The notes under the pieces: generated by a model
Database searches by the model: none
The model's input: the letters and a program-made list of their open reading frames with translations, nothing else
What the model was told of the DNA's origin: nothing
Translations under genes and position numbers: made by a program
Source of the DNA: Pseudomonadota bacterium
Lineage (GTDB): Bacteria > Pseudomonadota > Gammaproteobacteria > Steroidobacterales > Steroidobacteraceae
Assembly (NCBI GenBank): GCA_021847105.1
Contig: JAJZUT010000005.1
Coordinates: 62,001 to 126,000, forward strand
DNA: 64,000 bases
Direction: 5' to 3'
Shown here: piece after piece, positions 53,667-62,158 of the stretch
Layout: every line of letters begins with the position of its first letter
How positions within the stretch are numbered: the stretch's first letter is position 1

Positions 53667-54418
53667 GTGGTCCGCTGCGCCTGGAGCAGGTCTCGATCAC
53701 CCTCGAGGGCCGGATGCTCATCCCGCCTCTGAGCGTGCAGGTGGATGGCGGCCAAATTCTTACACTGATGGGCGCGAGCGGGTCGGGCAAGTCCACGCTC
53801 CTCAGCGTCCTCGGTGGCACGATGGCGCCCGTCTTTCGCGTGACGGGCAGGGTCTGGATCGGTGAGCGGGAGGTGACGGACCTGCCGCCCGAGCGCCGGC
53901 GCATGGGGATCTTGTTCCAGGACGATTTGCTGTTTCCACATCTGTCCGTCGGGGAAAACCTGGCTTTTGGGCTTGCGGCCTCGGTGCGCGGTCGTGCTGC
54001 GAGCGCGGCGCGAATTGATGCTGCGCTGCGCGATGCGGGGCTTGCGGGGTTTGCCCGGCGTGATCCGGCAACGCTCTCCGGCGGACAGCGCGCCCGCGTG
54101 GCACTGCTGCGACTGCTACTTGCCGAGCCCGAGGCGCTGCTGCTCGATGAGCCCTTCAATAAGCTGGACGCGGCGATGCGTACCGACTTCCGCCGCTTCG
54201 TGTTCGAGCATGCCCAGACCGCGGGCCTGCCGGTGTTGATGGTCACGCACGATCAGGCTGACGCCGAAGCCGCCCAGGGACCGGTGCTCGAGCTGCTGCA
54301 GGCGCCGGAGGGCACGCCTGTGATCCAGCGATCCTCCGGCAGCGGCTCGCTGCGAAAGGACACGGAGGTCCGTCCGGGTAAGGTCGGGCTGCCCCTTGCG
54401 ACCGAGGTTCGTTCATGA
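53663..54418 (+). CDS. ynjD: YnjD-like ABC transporter ATP-binding protein
   Basis: A 251-residue ATPase. Walker A is GASGSGKST, the Q-loop FQDDLLFPHLS, the signature LSGGQRARV, Walker B ALLLDEPF and the His switch VTHDQADAE. The C-terminal tail is about 35 residues, with no regulatory domain. It overlaps the permease and the flavoprotein gene by four bases each. Confidence 0.9.
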   Translation: MSGPLRLEQVSITLEGRMLIPPLSVQVDGGQILTLMGASGSGKSTLLSVLGGTMAPVFRVTGRVWIGEREVTDLPPERRRMGILFQDDLLFPHLSVGENLAFGLAASVRGRAASAARIDAALRDAGLAGFARRDPATLSGGQRARVALLRLLLAEPEALLLDEPFNKLDAAMRTDFRRFVFEHAQTAGLPVLMVTHDQADAEAAQGPVLELLQAPEGTPVIQRSSGSGSLRKDTEVRPGKVGLPLATEVRS

Positions 54419-55833
54419 CCGACGCACTTGAATGCGACATCTGTATCATCGGTGCCGGCTCGGCCGGACTCTCCGTGGCAGTCGGTGCCGCGCAGCTCGG
54501 TGCGCGCACCATCCTGTTCGAGAAGGGCGAGATGGGCGGGGACTGCCTCAATTACGGCTGTGTCCCCTCGAAGGCGCTCCTCGCGGCAGCGCACGCCGCG
54601 CAGACGATCACGGACGCAGGACAGTTCGGTATTCATGCGGCCTCGCCGCAGGTCGATTTCCGAGCAGTGATGACACACGTGCACGATGTGATCGCGCAGA
54701 TCGCGCCGCACGATTCGGCCAAGCGTTTGGAGAAATTGGGCGTGCGCGTCATCCGGGCACCCGCCGCATTCACCGGTCGCGACGAGGTCAGTGGCGGAGG
54801 AGTACGGGTCCGAGCACGACGCTTCGTGATCGCCGCGGGCTCCTCGGCTGTCATTCCGCCGGTCCCGGGCATTGAGAACGTGCCCGTTCTGACGAATGAA
54901 ACGCTCTTCTCGTTGAGGGAGCGTCCCGAGCACCTGCTCATTGTCGGTGCAGGACCCATCGGCGTGGAGATGGCGCAAGCGTTCCGCCGCCTCGGCAGCG
55001 CGGTAACGGTATTGCAGCGCGGACGGCTGCTGCCGCACGATGAACCGGAACTCGTCGAGATCCTGCGTGAGCGACTCGTTGCGGAGGGAATTTCCCTGCG
55101 CGAGGGCGCAGAAATGACGGGGGTCGCGCGTGCCGGAGGCGGCATCGTGGTCAGATACGGCACCGATGGTGAGGCGCCCGGCACGCATCTTCTGATTGCC
55201 GCAGGCCGTCAACCACGGCTTGCGGGTTTGGCGCTCGAGCGGGCGCGTATCGCCTCTACACCCCGAGGCATCACGGTCGATGCGCGGCTGCGAACCACCA
55301 ACAGACGCGTCTACGCGCTGGGCGATGTCATCGGCCGGCCACAGTTTACCCATACGGCCGGGTATCAGGCCGGGGTCCTGATCCGCAACGCGCTGTTCCG
55401 GCTGCCGGCCAAAGTCGATTACCGCGCGTTGCCGTGGGTGACCTATTCCGATCCGGAACTGGCGCAGGTGGGGCTCACTGAGCAGCAGGCCCGCGAGCGA
55501 TTCGGCACTTCTGTGCACGTGGTCAGAGTCGATCTGGGCGAGAACGATCGCGCTCGGGCCGAGCGCCAGAGCGCAGGCGCCATCAAGGTGGTGATCGACA
55601 AGCGCGGAACCATCCTTGGGGCGGCAATCGTGGGTCCGCATGCCGGCGAGCTCATCGGGCTCTGGGGGCTCGCGATCACGAGAAGACTACGGCTGAGTGC
55701 GCTCACCGGAGTCATCTTCCCGTATCCAACGCTCGGAGAAATTTCCAAGACAGTCGCGAGCGCGTTCTACGCCCCGAAGCTCTTCAGTCCCTGGCCCAGG
55801 CGCCTGGTTCGCCTGCTTCTTGCCCTGCCCTGA
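54415..55833 (+). CDS. MerA-like FAD-dependent pyridine nucleotide-disulfide oxidoreductase
   Basis: A 472-residue flavoprotein disulfide reductase. FAD site: IIGAGSAGLS; redox pair Cys44 and Cys49 in GGDCLNYGCVPSK; NAD(P) site LIVGAGPIGVEMAQAFRRLG; second FAD motif RVYALGDV. The C-terminal HPT(x)E motif of lipoamide and glutathione reductases is YPTLGEI here, so the catalytic His base is missing, as in MerA-type subfamilies. Without the N-terminal MerA metal-binding domain or a C-terminal CC, the substrate is open. Being in the same operon as the YnjBCD-like transporter, it may reduce or detoxify the transported species. Confidence 0.9.
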   Translation: MTDALECDICIIGAGSAGLSVAVGAAQLGARTILFEKGEMGGDCLNYGCVPSKALLAAAHAAQTITDAGQFGIHAASPQVDFRAVMTHVHDVIAQIAPHDSAKRLEKLGVRVIRAPAAFTGRDEVSGGGVRVRARRFVIAAGSSAVIPPVPGIENVPVLTNETLFSLRERPEHLLIVGAGPIGVEMAQAFRRLGSAVTVLQRGRLLPHDEPELVEILRERLVAEGISLREGAEMTGVARAGGGIVVRYGTDGEAPGTHLLIAAGRQPRLAGLALERARIASTPRGITVDARLRTTNRRVYALGDVIGRPQFTHTAGYQAGVLIRNALFRLPAKVDYRALPWVTYSDPELAQVGLTEQQARERFGTSVHVVRVDLGENDRARAERQSAGAIKVVIDKRGTILGAAIVGPHAGELIGLWGLAITRRLRLSALTGVIFPYPTLGEISKTVASAFYAPKLFSPWPRRLVRLLLALP

Positions 55834-55839
55834 GTCATC

Positions 55840-56541
55840 GTGCTGCGCGATCGCGACCCGTTCGACACTGTGCTCGACGTGTCGGTCATCATCCCGACAC
55901 TGAATGCGGCGCGTCATCTGCCGGCGACGCTGGCGGCGTGCAGGGGCGTGCGCGAAGCCATCGTCGTTGATGGCGGCTCGGCCGACGAGTCCGTGGCGAT
56001 TGGGCGCAAGCTCGGGGCGCGGATCGTGACATCGGGATCTGGCCGTGGCCTGCAGCTCCGCGCGGGTGCCGCCGCCGCGACAGGTGAGTGGCTGCTCTTT
56101 CTACATGCGGACACATTCTTGAGCGACGATTGGCTCAACGCCACCGGTAAATTCATCGCGAATCCCGCAAACCGCAGCCGTGCCGCGACGTTTCGCTTCG
56201 CTCTGGATGACGCCAGCCCCGCGGCCCGCCGGCTCGAGCGGCGGGTAGCCTGGCGGGTGCGCCATCTCGGCCTGGCTTATGGCGATCAGGGACTGCTCAT
56301 TCATCGGGAGCTCTATGGATCGCTCGAAGGCTTTCGCGCCTGGCCGCTGATGGAAGACGTCGATCTCGTGCGCCGCATCGGCCGCCGACGTTTGACGGTG
56401 TTGGACTCAGTTGCACGCACGTCAGCCGAGCGGTGGCGCCGCGACGGTTGGCAGCGCCGCAGCGCGCGAAACGTCTTTTGTCTCACGCTGTATTTTCTCG
56501 GCGTATCGCCACAGTGGATCGCAAGGCTCTACGACCGATGA
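55840..56541 (+). CDS. Family 2 glycosyltransferase, TIGR04283 (arsenosugar-type)
   Basis: A 233-residue GT2 enzyme. VIIPTLNAARHLPATLAACR, AIVVDGGSADESVAIGRKLG and the DxD-type LLFLHADTFLSDDW are visible, with ARNVFCLTLYFLGVSPQWIARLY at the end. The family, named after its link with arsenosugar synthesis genes, generally lies beside TIGR04282 partners, as here. GTG 55840 is the apparent start; its stop overlaps the next gene by ATGA. Confidence 0.88.
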   Translation: MLRDRDPFDTVLDVSVIIPTLNAARHLPATLAACRGVREAIVVDGGSADESVAIGRKLGARIVTSGSGRGLQLRAGAAAATGEWLLFLHADTFLSDDWLNATGKFIANPANRSRAATFRFALDDASPAARRLERRVAWRVRHLGLAYGDQGLLIHRELYGSLEGFRAWPLMEDVDLVRRIGRRRLTVLDSVARTSAERWRRDGWQRRSARNVFCLTLYFLGVSPQWIARLYDR

Positions 56542-57131
56542 CCGGTCCCGCCCGCCATCTTGTGATTTTCGCGCGCACGCCCCGTGTGGGCCAGGGCAAG
56601 CGACGGCTGGCGCGAAATGTCGGTGAGTTCGCCGCCTTCCGCTTCCAATACTCGATGCTGGCGCAGTTACTGCGCGGCCTCGGGCGCGATTTGCGCTGGA
56701 GGACATGGCTGGCATTCACGCCGGATCACCTCCGGCCCGGATCGTATGGAATACCGACCGTGCCCCAGGGCGCCGGCGATCTCGGACGCCGGATGGCCTC
56801 GGTGATGCGCCGCTTGCCGCCGGGGCCGGCGGTCATCATTGGCAGCGATATCCCGGGGATCCGTTCCGCGGACACCGCAGCCGCATTTCGCGCGCTGGAC
56901 TCCCACGATGCCGTTCTCGGCCCCGCGCGCGACGGCGGCTACTGGCTTATTGGCTTACGGCGCCGCCTGCGCTGCGTCGATCCATTCCGGAACGTAAGAT
57001 GGTCGAGCGAGCACGCGCTCGCGGACACCCTGGTCAATTTGCGCAACCAGAGAGTGGCGCTGTTACGAACCTTCGCTGATGTCGATGACGGTGAGGACTG
57101 GTGCCGCTATCAACGGGGTGAGCTCACCTGA
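56538..57131 (+). CDS. TIGR04282-family glycosyltransferase-like nucleotidyl enzyme
   Basis: A 197-residue nucleotide-sugar transferase-fold protein, similar to MobA/CofC-type enzymes. Motifs: IFARTPRVGQGKRRLARNVG, VIIGSDIPGIRSADTAAAFRAL and GPARDGGYWLIGLRR. TIGR04282 proteins pair with TIGR04283 in arsenosugar and selenosugar (SenB-like) loci, where they make a sugar-linked metalloid product. No ArsM or SenA is present here. Last gene of the operon that starts with the radical SAM protein. Confidence 0.87.
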   Translation: MTGPARHLVIFARTPRVGQGKRRLARNVGEFAAFRFQYSMLAQLLRGLGRDLRWRTWLAFTPDHLRPGSYGIPTVPQGAGDLGRRMASVMRRLPPGPAVIIGSDIPGIRSADTAAAFRALDSHDAVLGPARDGGYWLIGLRRRLRCVDPFRNVRWSSEHALADTLVNLRNQRVALLRTFADVDDGEDWCRYQRGELT

Positions 57132-57248
57132 GGAGCGGCGCCGCCGGGCCGCTGTGGAATCGTCCGGCAATCAGGGGGTCTTTCGCGACTCGTGCGCACA
57201 CAGTACTGATTCCATTGTGACGGTTCGAGAGATCGGCGCATCGTGTGC

Positions 57249-59666
57249 TCAGAAGGCATGACGGTATTGGAGCAAGACCGTCAGTGGACGCAGCGTCGCG
57301 ACTTGTGGAATGACCGTTCCGGTGGCGGTGTACTGCGCGTAGCCGATGTAGCCGATATCACCGAGATTGGGCCTTGCATTGGTGGCATTGCGCACGTTGA
57401 GGGAGACCGACGTCCTGCCGCGGCGTACACCGATGCGTAGATTGACCAGCACGTATGACCGGCGACTGGCGAAGGTGTCGTTGGCGCCGTTGAGCAGCGC
57501 CCGGCTATTCCCGGTGTAGCTCGCATCAGTCTCGACAAAGCCCTCGAGGGTGGCGGAGATAGGACGGGTGTACACGCCCGCGAGGCTTGCGGTCCAGGCA
57601 GGCGTGCCGAGGATGCGCGAACCCGGCGCGACCCCGACAATCGCCAGAGCGCCCGGCTCGGTGATGTCGGTCTTCTCGTAACCCACCCCGGCGCGCAGCG
57701 CAAGCGATGGAACGAGGTGACCCACAACCTCGATCTCCCCCCCATTGATCTGGGCCCGCCGTCCATTGATATCGAAGATGGCCTCGCAGGGCAGGGCGAC
57801 CTGCTGCTGCAGATCGCGCCAGTCGATGTGAAAGGCGGCCGCGGAGAGGAGGAGGCCAGTGTCCGGAACTTGTGCCTTACCGCCGACTTCGTAGCTCCAG
57901 AGCGTATCGGATTTCAGGTGCGTGATGTCATTGACGGGCAGATTCGGCATCGCGCAAAAGGGCAGATAGGTCTGCGCGGCGCCGGCCCGAAAACCCTCGG
58001 ATGCCGATGCATAGACCAAAGCGCGTCCGTTGACCTGATAGGCGAGCGCGACCTTCGGATCGATGCCGGGCTGGCGGCTGGATTGCGGGTCGCTCGGGGT
58101 GAGGCCGAAGTTGTTGAAACCATTGGCGGTGAAGTCCGAGGTCTGATGCAGCCAGTACTGTCGCGCGCCCAAGGTCAGCTTCAATTTTCGGGTTAACGGC
58201 ACATAGATCTGCCCGAACAGCGCGGTGTCGCGCTGCATCGCCGGGTTGTAATCGGTCCAGAGCAGGTCGTTCGGCCATGGGCCGACGACAGTATTAGTGG
58301 CGGTCGCGGCCACCAGGCGCCGGGCGTACTCTGGTGGAACGGACAGCGCCGAGCGGCTGCGCGCATAGAAGGCGCCGATCGTTCCACTCACGCCGAGAAA
58401 TCCCTTGAATGAGAGGCGCAGCTCTTCCGTGAATTGATTTTGATAATTCTCTTGATCCCAGAGGAAGGGCTGGACGGGGAGCGATGTCACGCCGTAATAG
58501 CTCTGCAGAATCTGCTGAGTGCCGTAGGTCGAGTCCTCGATGTCGCGATTGTGGTGGTAGAAATAGCTGGTGGCGGAGACGATCCGCACCTTGCCGTGCC
58601 GATAGTGAATCTCGAGCGACGGGAGCACCCACGCGTCGGTGGCGCCGGGCTGGATGTTGAAGGCTCGATTCACCGTGTAGACGGGCTTGAAGGCCGGTAG
58701 CGGCGCGAAGGTCGCCGGAAAGCCCTTGTCGTGCGTATCCTGCGCCATGACACGCAGGCGCACCCCAAGTGCCGAATCGATGTGCAAGCGGGTCGTTATC
58801 GATCCGCCGTAGGTGGTCTTGGCGCCCTGATCGCCCACGCTCGTTCGCGGCGCAGGGAGAAAGGGGTTGCCGGCCGCAGGGCTCGAGGGCGCGGGATAGG
58901 TGCGAGTCAGGTACCCGGCATCATGGCTGCCGAAGAGCACGATTCGGGTTGCGAGGCGCCCCGGAACGAGCACGATGTTCTCAATGAGGCTTGCGCCGCC
59001 ATCGGCGCTGCCGCCGCCTGAGGTCACACCGACATCAGCGGTATAGCCGAGTTCGTCGCGCCTGAGATCCGGTTCTTCGGTGATGATGCGCACGGTGCCG
59101 CCGAGGGAGCTTTCGCCAAAGAGCGTTCCCTGAGGTCCTTTGAGGACTTCGATCCGTTTGACGTCGACGATGCGCGGATCAATCGATTCCGGAAGGGGCG
59201 TGTTATCGATATAGAAACCCGTCGCGCCGGATGTGCCGAAGAGATTCTGTCCCGTGATGCCCCGGATCGCTACGGTCCGGGCATTGGAAATTCCGGTCGA
59301 CCCCGCCCCATACACGAACGAGAGGTTGGGCGTCTTGGTCGCATAGGCATTGAAGGAATGGATGTCGAGTGCAGACAGGGTCTCGGCGGAGAAGACCGTG
59401 ATGCTCTCGGGGACTGTGGCGACCGGTTCCCGCTGCTCCTGCGCGGTGACGATGACGGTGCTCAACGCCCCGGGGTCCGTTTGTGCGCTTGCCGCTTCCG
59501 CCCCGACCCAGGGGATCAACGTCAGCGCAGCGAGCGTCAGAGTGGTGAGTGGGCGCAGACGAGTGTGTGTGGGGGGTGTACTGGCTGGCTTGGAAAAGTC
59601 ACGTCGACTTCGCGGTGACAGAAAGGACATTGCCTCTCGATTTGGTCGAATCTCGGGCACCGTCAT
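57249..59666 (-). CDS. TonB-dependent outer-membrane receptor
   Basis: An 805-residue receptor. After a long N-terminus with a signal peptide (about residues 36-62, ending ASAQT) come the TonB box region (STVIVTAQ), the plug (RTVAIRGITGQN, RIEVLKGPQGTLFGESSLGGTVRIIT) and a 22-strand barrel ending in LLQYRHAF with terminal Phe. An inner ATG at 59630 (MSFLSPRSR) has GAGAGG upstream and may be the true start. It is similar to general iron-complex/organic-ligand receptors; the substrate is unknown. It lies 166 bases after the Cys-rich peptide gene on the same strand, which may be transcribed with it. Confidence 0.9.
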   Translation of the reverse strand: MTVPEIRPNREAMSFLSPRSRRDFSKPASTPPTHTRLRPLTTLTLAALTLIPWVGAEAASAQTDPGALSTVIVTAQEQREPVATVPESITVFSAETLSALDIHSFNAYATKTPNLSFVYGAGSTGISNARTVAIRGITGQNLFGTSGATGFYIDNTPLPESIDPRIVDVKRIEVLKGPQGTLFGESSLGGTVRIITEEPDLRRDELGYTADVGVTSGGGSADGGASLIENIVLVPGRLATRIVLFGSHDAGYLTRTYPAPSSPAAGNPFLPAPRTSVGDQGAKTTYGGSITTRLHIDSALGVRLRVMAQDTHDKGFPATFAPLPAFKPVYTVNRAFNIQPGATDAWVLPSLEIHYRHGKVRIVSATSYFYHHNRDIEDSTYGTQQILQSYYGVTSLPVQPFLWDQENYQNQFTEELRLSFKGFLGVSGTIGAFYARSRSALSVPPEYARRLVAATATNTVVGPWPNDLLWTDYNPAMQRDTALFGQIYVPLTRKLKLTLGARQYWLHQTSDFTANGFNNFGLTPSDPQSSRQPGIDPKVALAYQVNGRALVYASASEGFRAGAAQTYLPFCAMPNLPVNDITHLKSDTLWSYEVGGKAQVPDTGLLLSAAAFHIDWRDLQQQVALPCEAIFDINGRRAQINGGEIEVVGHLVPSLALRAGVGYEKTDITEPGALAIVGVAPGSRILGTPAWTASLAGVYTRPISATLEGFVETDASYTGNSRALLNGANDTFASRRSYVLVNLRIGVRRGRTSVSLNVRNATNARPNLGDIGYIGYAQYTATGTVIPQVATLRPLTVLLQYRHAF

Positions 59667-59832
59667 TCCCTTGTGGCACGGACTATCTTCAGCAGGGGGT
59701 TGGCGGCGCCGCCGTTTTCGGTCCGATGCGGCAGGGGACGGGGCATCCGGGTGCCGCGCGTACGGGTTTCAACGGCGTCGCCGCCAAGCGATGCGGTCCC
59801 GCCCGCTGATGGAGGGACCTACCAGGGGGGCG

Positions 59833-60126
59833 TCAATGGGGTTTAGCAGAACACGGATTCTTGGCGGCGCAGGGATTTTGGGGCTTGGCGGCACACGGGT
59901 TCTGCGGTTTGGCGGCACAGGGATTCTTGGCCGCCGCGCACGGATTCTTCGCCGCAGCGGCTTTTTTGGCGCCGCAGGGGCTCTTGGGCGCACAGGTGCT
60001 GCGCGTGGGGGCCGGCTTGCACGGTGCGCCGTTGGCGCTCGCTTTGGCGAAGGACGGGGCCGCCAAGGCACCGCCGATCGCGATGGTGGCGCCGAGAGTG
60101 AGTGCGGCTTTGCTGAATGACTTCAT
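59833..60126 (-). CDS. Secreted Cys-rich peptide with NPCAAK repeats
   Basis: A 97-residue exported protein. A signal peptide (about residues 1-27, ending PSFAKA) is followed by a low-complexity mature part with eight Cys (36, 45, 51, 63, 70, 78, 86 and 92), most in repeated (K/Q)NPCAAK units. There is no DUF2282 pattern. The Cys spacing suggests metal binding or a RiPP-like precursor, but no modification enzyme is adjacent. It has a SigF-type promoter identical in layout to bufA, and a TonB receptor lies downstream. The function is not known. Confidence 0.75.
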   Translation of the reverse strand: MKSFSKAALTLGATIAIGGALAAPSFAKASANGAPCKPAPTRSTCAPKSPCGAKKAAAAKNPCAAAKNPCAAKPQNPCAAKPQNPCAAKNPCSAKPH

Positions 60127-60161
60127 GCGAATCTCCGAGCGCGGGGTGATTATCTTAACGA

Positions 60162-60187
60162 TTCGCTCGAGCCCGGGAAAAGGTTAC
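60162..60187 (-). promoter_or_regulatory. SigF-type promoter of the Cys-rich peptide
   Basis: Minus strand GTAACC (complement at 60182-60187) and CGAA (complement at 60162-60165) are 16 bases apart, 36 bases before the peptide ATG. TTTT follows GTAACC, as at the bufA promoter, while the rest of the spacer differs. Confidence 0.75.
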
Positions 60188-60223
60188 GGGTGTACCGTGA
60201 CATGGGACGGGTTTCGGAGCCGC

Positions 60224-60249
60224 GAAACCTTTTGGTACGGTCGAACGAA
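60224..60249 (+). promoter_or_regulatory. SigF-type promoter of the nrsF operon
   Basis: Plus strand GAAACC (60224-60229) and CGAA (60246-60249), 16 bases apart, 77 bases before nrsF. GAAACC differs from GTAACC in one base and is again followed by TTTT. It is divergent from the Cys-rich peptide promoter 37 bases away. Confidence 0.65.
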
Positions 60250-60325
60250 CCTGATGTATGCGGCGCTTCGAATTTCGACCGGTGAATTCGGCCCGGCGTC
60301 CCAAATCGCCATGGAGAATTGAGGA

Positions 60326-60991
60326 GTGACCGCGCTCCCGACAGACGAGCTGATCGACATCCTGGTGTCTCGGATACGCCCTGTGCGACCTCTGCGCTCA
60401 CCCGCACGGCGCGTCGTCACTTGGGTCGCGATCTCTCTGCCCTGGGTGGCGCTGGTCGTCCTCGCCATGGGGCTGCGGCCCGATCTGCACGCGCGGCTGG
60501 AGGATGGGCGATGGTTGATGGAGCAGGCGGCAGCCGTGGCAACAGCTCTCACAGCGGCCCACGCGGCATTGGGCGCGGGCATCCCGGGAAGAGGCAGGAG
60601 ATGGGAGCGCATTGTGCCGCTGGCGCTGCTGGCGGTGTGGCTGGGAACCCTCGGTCACGGATGTTTCTCGGCCTCGCACGCGCAGGGTACGGGCACCCTC
60701 GCCATTCAGTCCGACTGGCGCTGTCTGCCCGGGGTGGCCATGGTGGGTTTGATTCCCGGAATCGTCATCGCGCGGATGATTTCCCAGGGAGTACCGCTTG
60801 CGCCCATCCCGACCGCCGCGCTCGGCGCGCTCGCCACCGCGGCGCTTGGCGAGGTGGGACTGCAATTTTTTCACCGGGGCGATTCCAGCCTGCTGGCGCT
60901 CATCTGGCAGGGCGGTGCCGTCATCGGCTTGACGTTGCTCGGAGCCTGTCTGGGGCCACGGCTTGTGCGCTCACGGTTTTCAATTCCGTGA
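60326..60991 (+). CDS. nrsF: NrsF-like membrane anti-sigma factor (DUF1109)
   Basis: A 221-residue protein with about six helices. LIDILVSRIRPVRPLRSPARRV is the cytoplasmic sigma-binding start, followed by LGLRPDL-type GLRPDLHARL and SDWRCLPGVAMVGLIPG, matching the DUF1109/NrsF family that holds SigF at the membrane until metal or oxidant stress. Cys133 matches one of the two conserved sensing Cys; the second position, normally LHCPE-like, is FFHRGDSS here and lacks Cys. GTG start 60326 with GGAG upstream. It is 18 kb from the ECF16-like sigma gene but has a SigF-type promoter. Confidence 0.8.
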   Translation: MTALPTDELIDILVSRIRPVRPLRSPARRVVTWVAISLPWVALVVLAMGLRPDLHARLEDGRWLMEQAAAVATALTAAHAALGAGIPGRGRRWERIVPLALLAVWLGTLGHGCFSASHAQGTGTLAIQSDWRCLPGVAMVGLIPGIVIARMISQGVPLAPIPTAALGALATAALGEVGLQFFHRGDSSLLALIWQGGAVIGLTLLGACLGPRLVRSRFSIP

Positions 60992-61725
60992 ACATCCAGC
61001 ACGAGCAAAGCGCGTCCGAGAGCACCGCAGGACCTGAGGCCAGGCTCGAGCGGCAAGCGAAAGCCGCAGTGGAAGTGGTCCACTGCATCCGCGTCCTGGA
61101 GGAAGGGGGAAGCACCCTCGTCGCCGAGGCGCTCGATGGCCGTGAGTTCATCGAGTTCGAGCACTACCCACGGGACGACGTCTACGATCCGCAAACGCAT
61201 GCGCAGTACTACTTTCACGCGCACACCCAGACGCGGGGCGAGTGGAATGATTACGGCCATTTTCATACCTTCCTGCGGCCAAAAGGGATCGCCCAGGAAA
61301 TCCGTCCGGGGGCTTCGCCGCGAACGCCTGAAGCCGACGCGGCCAGCGACCCCGTGTTCCACCTCATCGCGATTTCGATGAACCGGCAGGGCCGCCCGGT
61401 GCGACTGTTCACCACAAATCGCTGGGTGACGGCGGAAACCGGGTGCGCGGCGCCCGATGTCATCGCGATGCTCGATCGGTTCTCGGTCGATTTGGCAAAA
61501 CCGTCCTGGCCGCTCGACCGGTGGATCTCGGCGATGATCATGCTCTACCGGGAAGACATCGAGAGACTGATCCTTGAGCGTGATGCGAGGATTGCGCAAT
61601 GGAGCGCCGCGCATCCCGATCGGAACGTCTTCGAAGACCGCGCGCTCGAGGTGACCTCCGCGATGGCGATCGACCTTGATGCGCGCCTCGCACTCATTCG
61701 GTCGCGTTTGGGTCTCGAGGACTGA
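60988..61725 (+). CDS. Uncharacterised protein co-transcribed with nrsF (DUF6969-like)
   Basis: A 245-residue soluble protein. I recognise a resemblance to the uncharacterised DUF6969 group: EFEHYPRDDVYDPQTHAQYYFHAH, EWNDYGHFHTFLRP, HLIAISMNRQGRP and TTNRWVTAETG. The many conserved His, Tyr and Asp suggest a metal site. It starts with GTG overlapping the nrsF stop (GTGA), so both are expressed from the SigF-type promoter. Function unknown. Confidence 0.65.
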   Translation: MNIQHEQSASESTAGPEARLERQAKAAVEVVHCIRVLEEGGSTLVAEALDGREFIEFEHYPRDDVYDPQTHAQYYFHAHTQTRGEWNDYGHFHTFLRPKGIAQEIRPGASPRTPEADAASDPVFHLIAISMNRQGRPVRLFTTNRWVTAETGCAAPDVIAMLDRFSVDLAKPSWPLDRWISAMIMLYREDIERLILERDARIAQWSAAHPDRNVFEDRALEVTSAMAIDLDARLALIRSRLGLED

Positions 61726-62158
61726 GGGGGCGCCGCGCGCGGCGTGTAACAGAACGACCCCCATCGCGTCAAAGGGGCAGATGCAAGGTTCCGGTAGACG
61801 ATCATGGGTCGTCACGCGCGGAATCGGAGATTGAACGATGCCCAGCGCTCATACGTCGTCATTCACCTGCGCCGAGTCACCAGGGAATGCCCTGCCTGTT
61901 CCGGCGAACCCGTCTCTTTCAAATGGCAGCCGTCGATGGTCGCTCAGTTGTCGTGACACGTCGGGCCGGCTGACTGATCACAAGGATGAGTCTGCGGCTA
62001 TCCAATGCGGGCCCGCCGCCTTCGCGCACCGGCCCGCCTGGCCACCCGTCGGCCTTTCGGTCGCCGGTGACCCGTGCGCGAACTGGATGGCACGATCCAA
62101 GGCAGGCCGGACGTCGAGCAACCGCATCATCTGACTGTCGGCCTCCGATACGGCGACA
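61726..62158. other. Intergenic region with an ECF-type promoter and no clear gene
   Basis: The promoter-like site at 61745 points into this region. A forward frame at 61838-62134 (98 codons, GGAG 10 bases before the ATG) is Ser/Pro-rich without motif; a 17-codon frame at 61783 follows AAAGGGG. Either could be a small protein, or the transcript may be an RNA. No terminator was recognised. Confidence 0.35.
61745..61773 (+). promoter_or_regulatory. ECF-type promoter-like site (TGTAACA-N15-CGTC)
   Basis: TGTAACA (61745-61751) and CGTCAAA (61767-61773) share the -35 box, spacing and CGTC core with the promoters of both ECF sigma genes at 40154 and 41086. It is the third copy found in the window. 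Confidence 0.45.
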
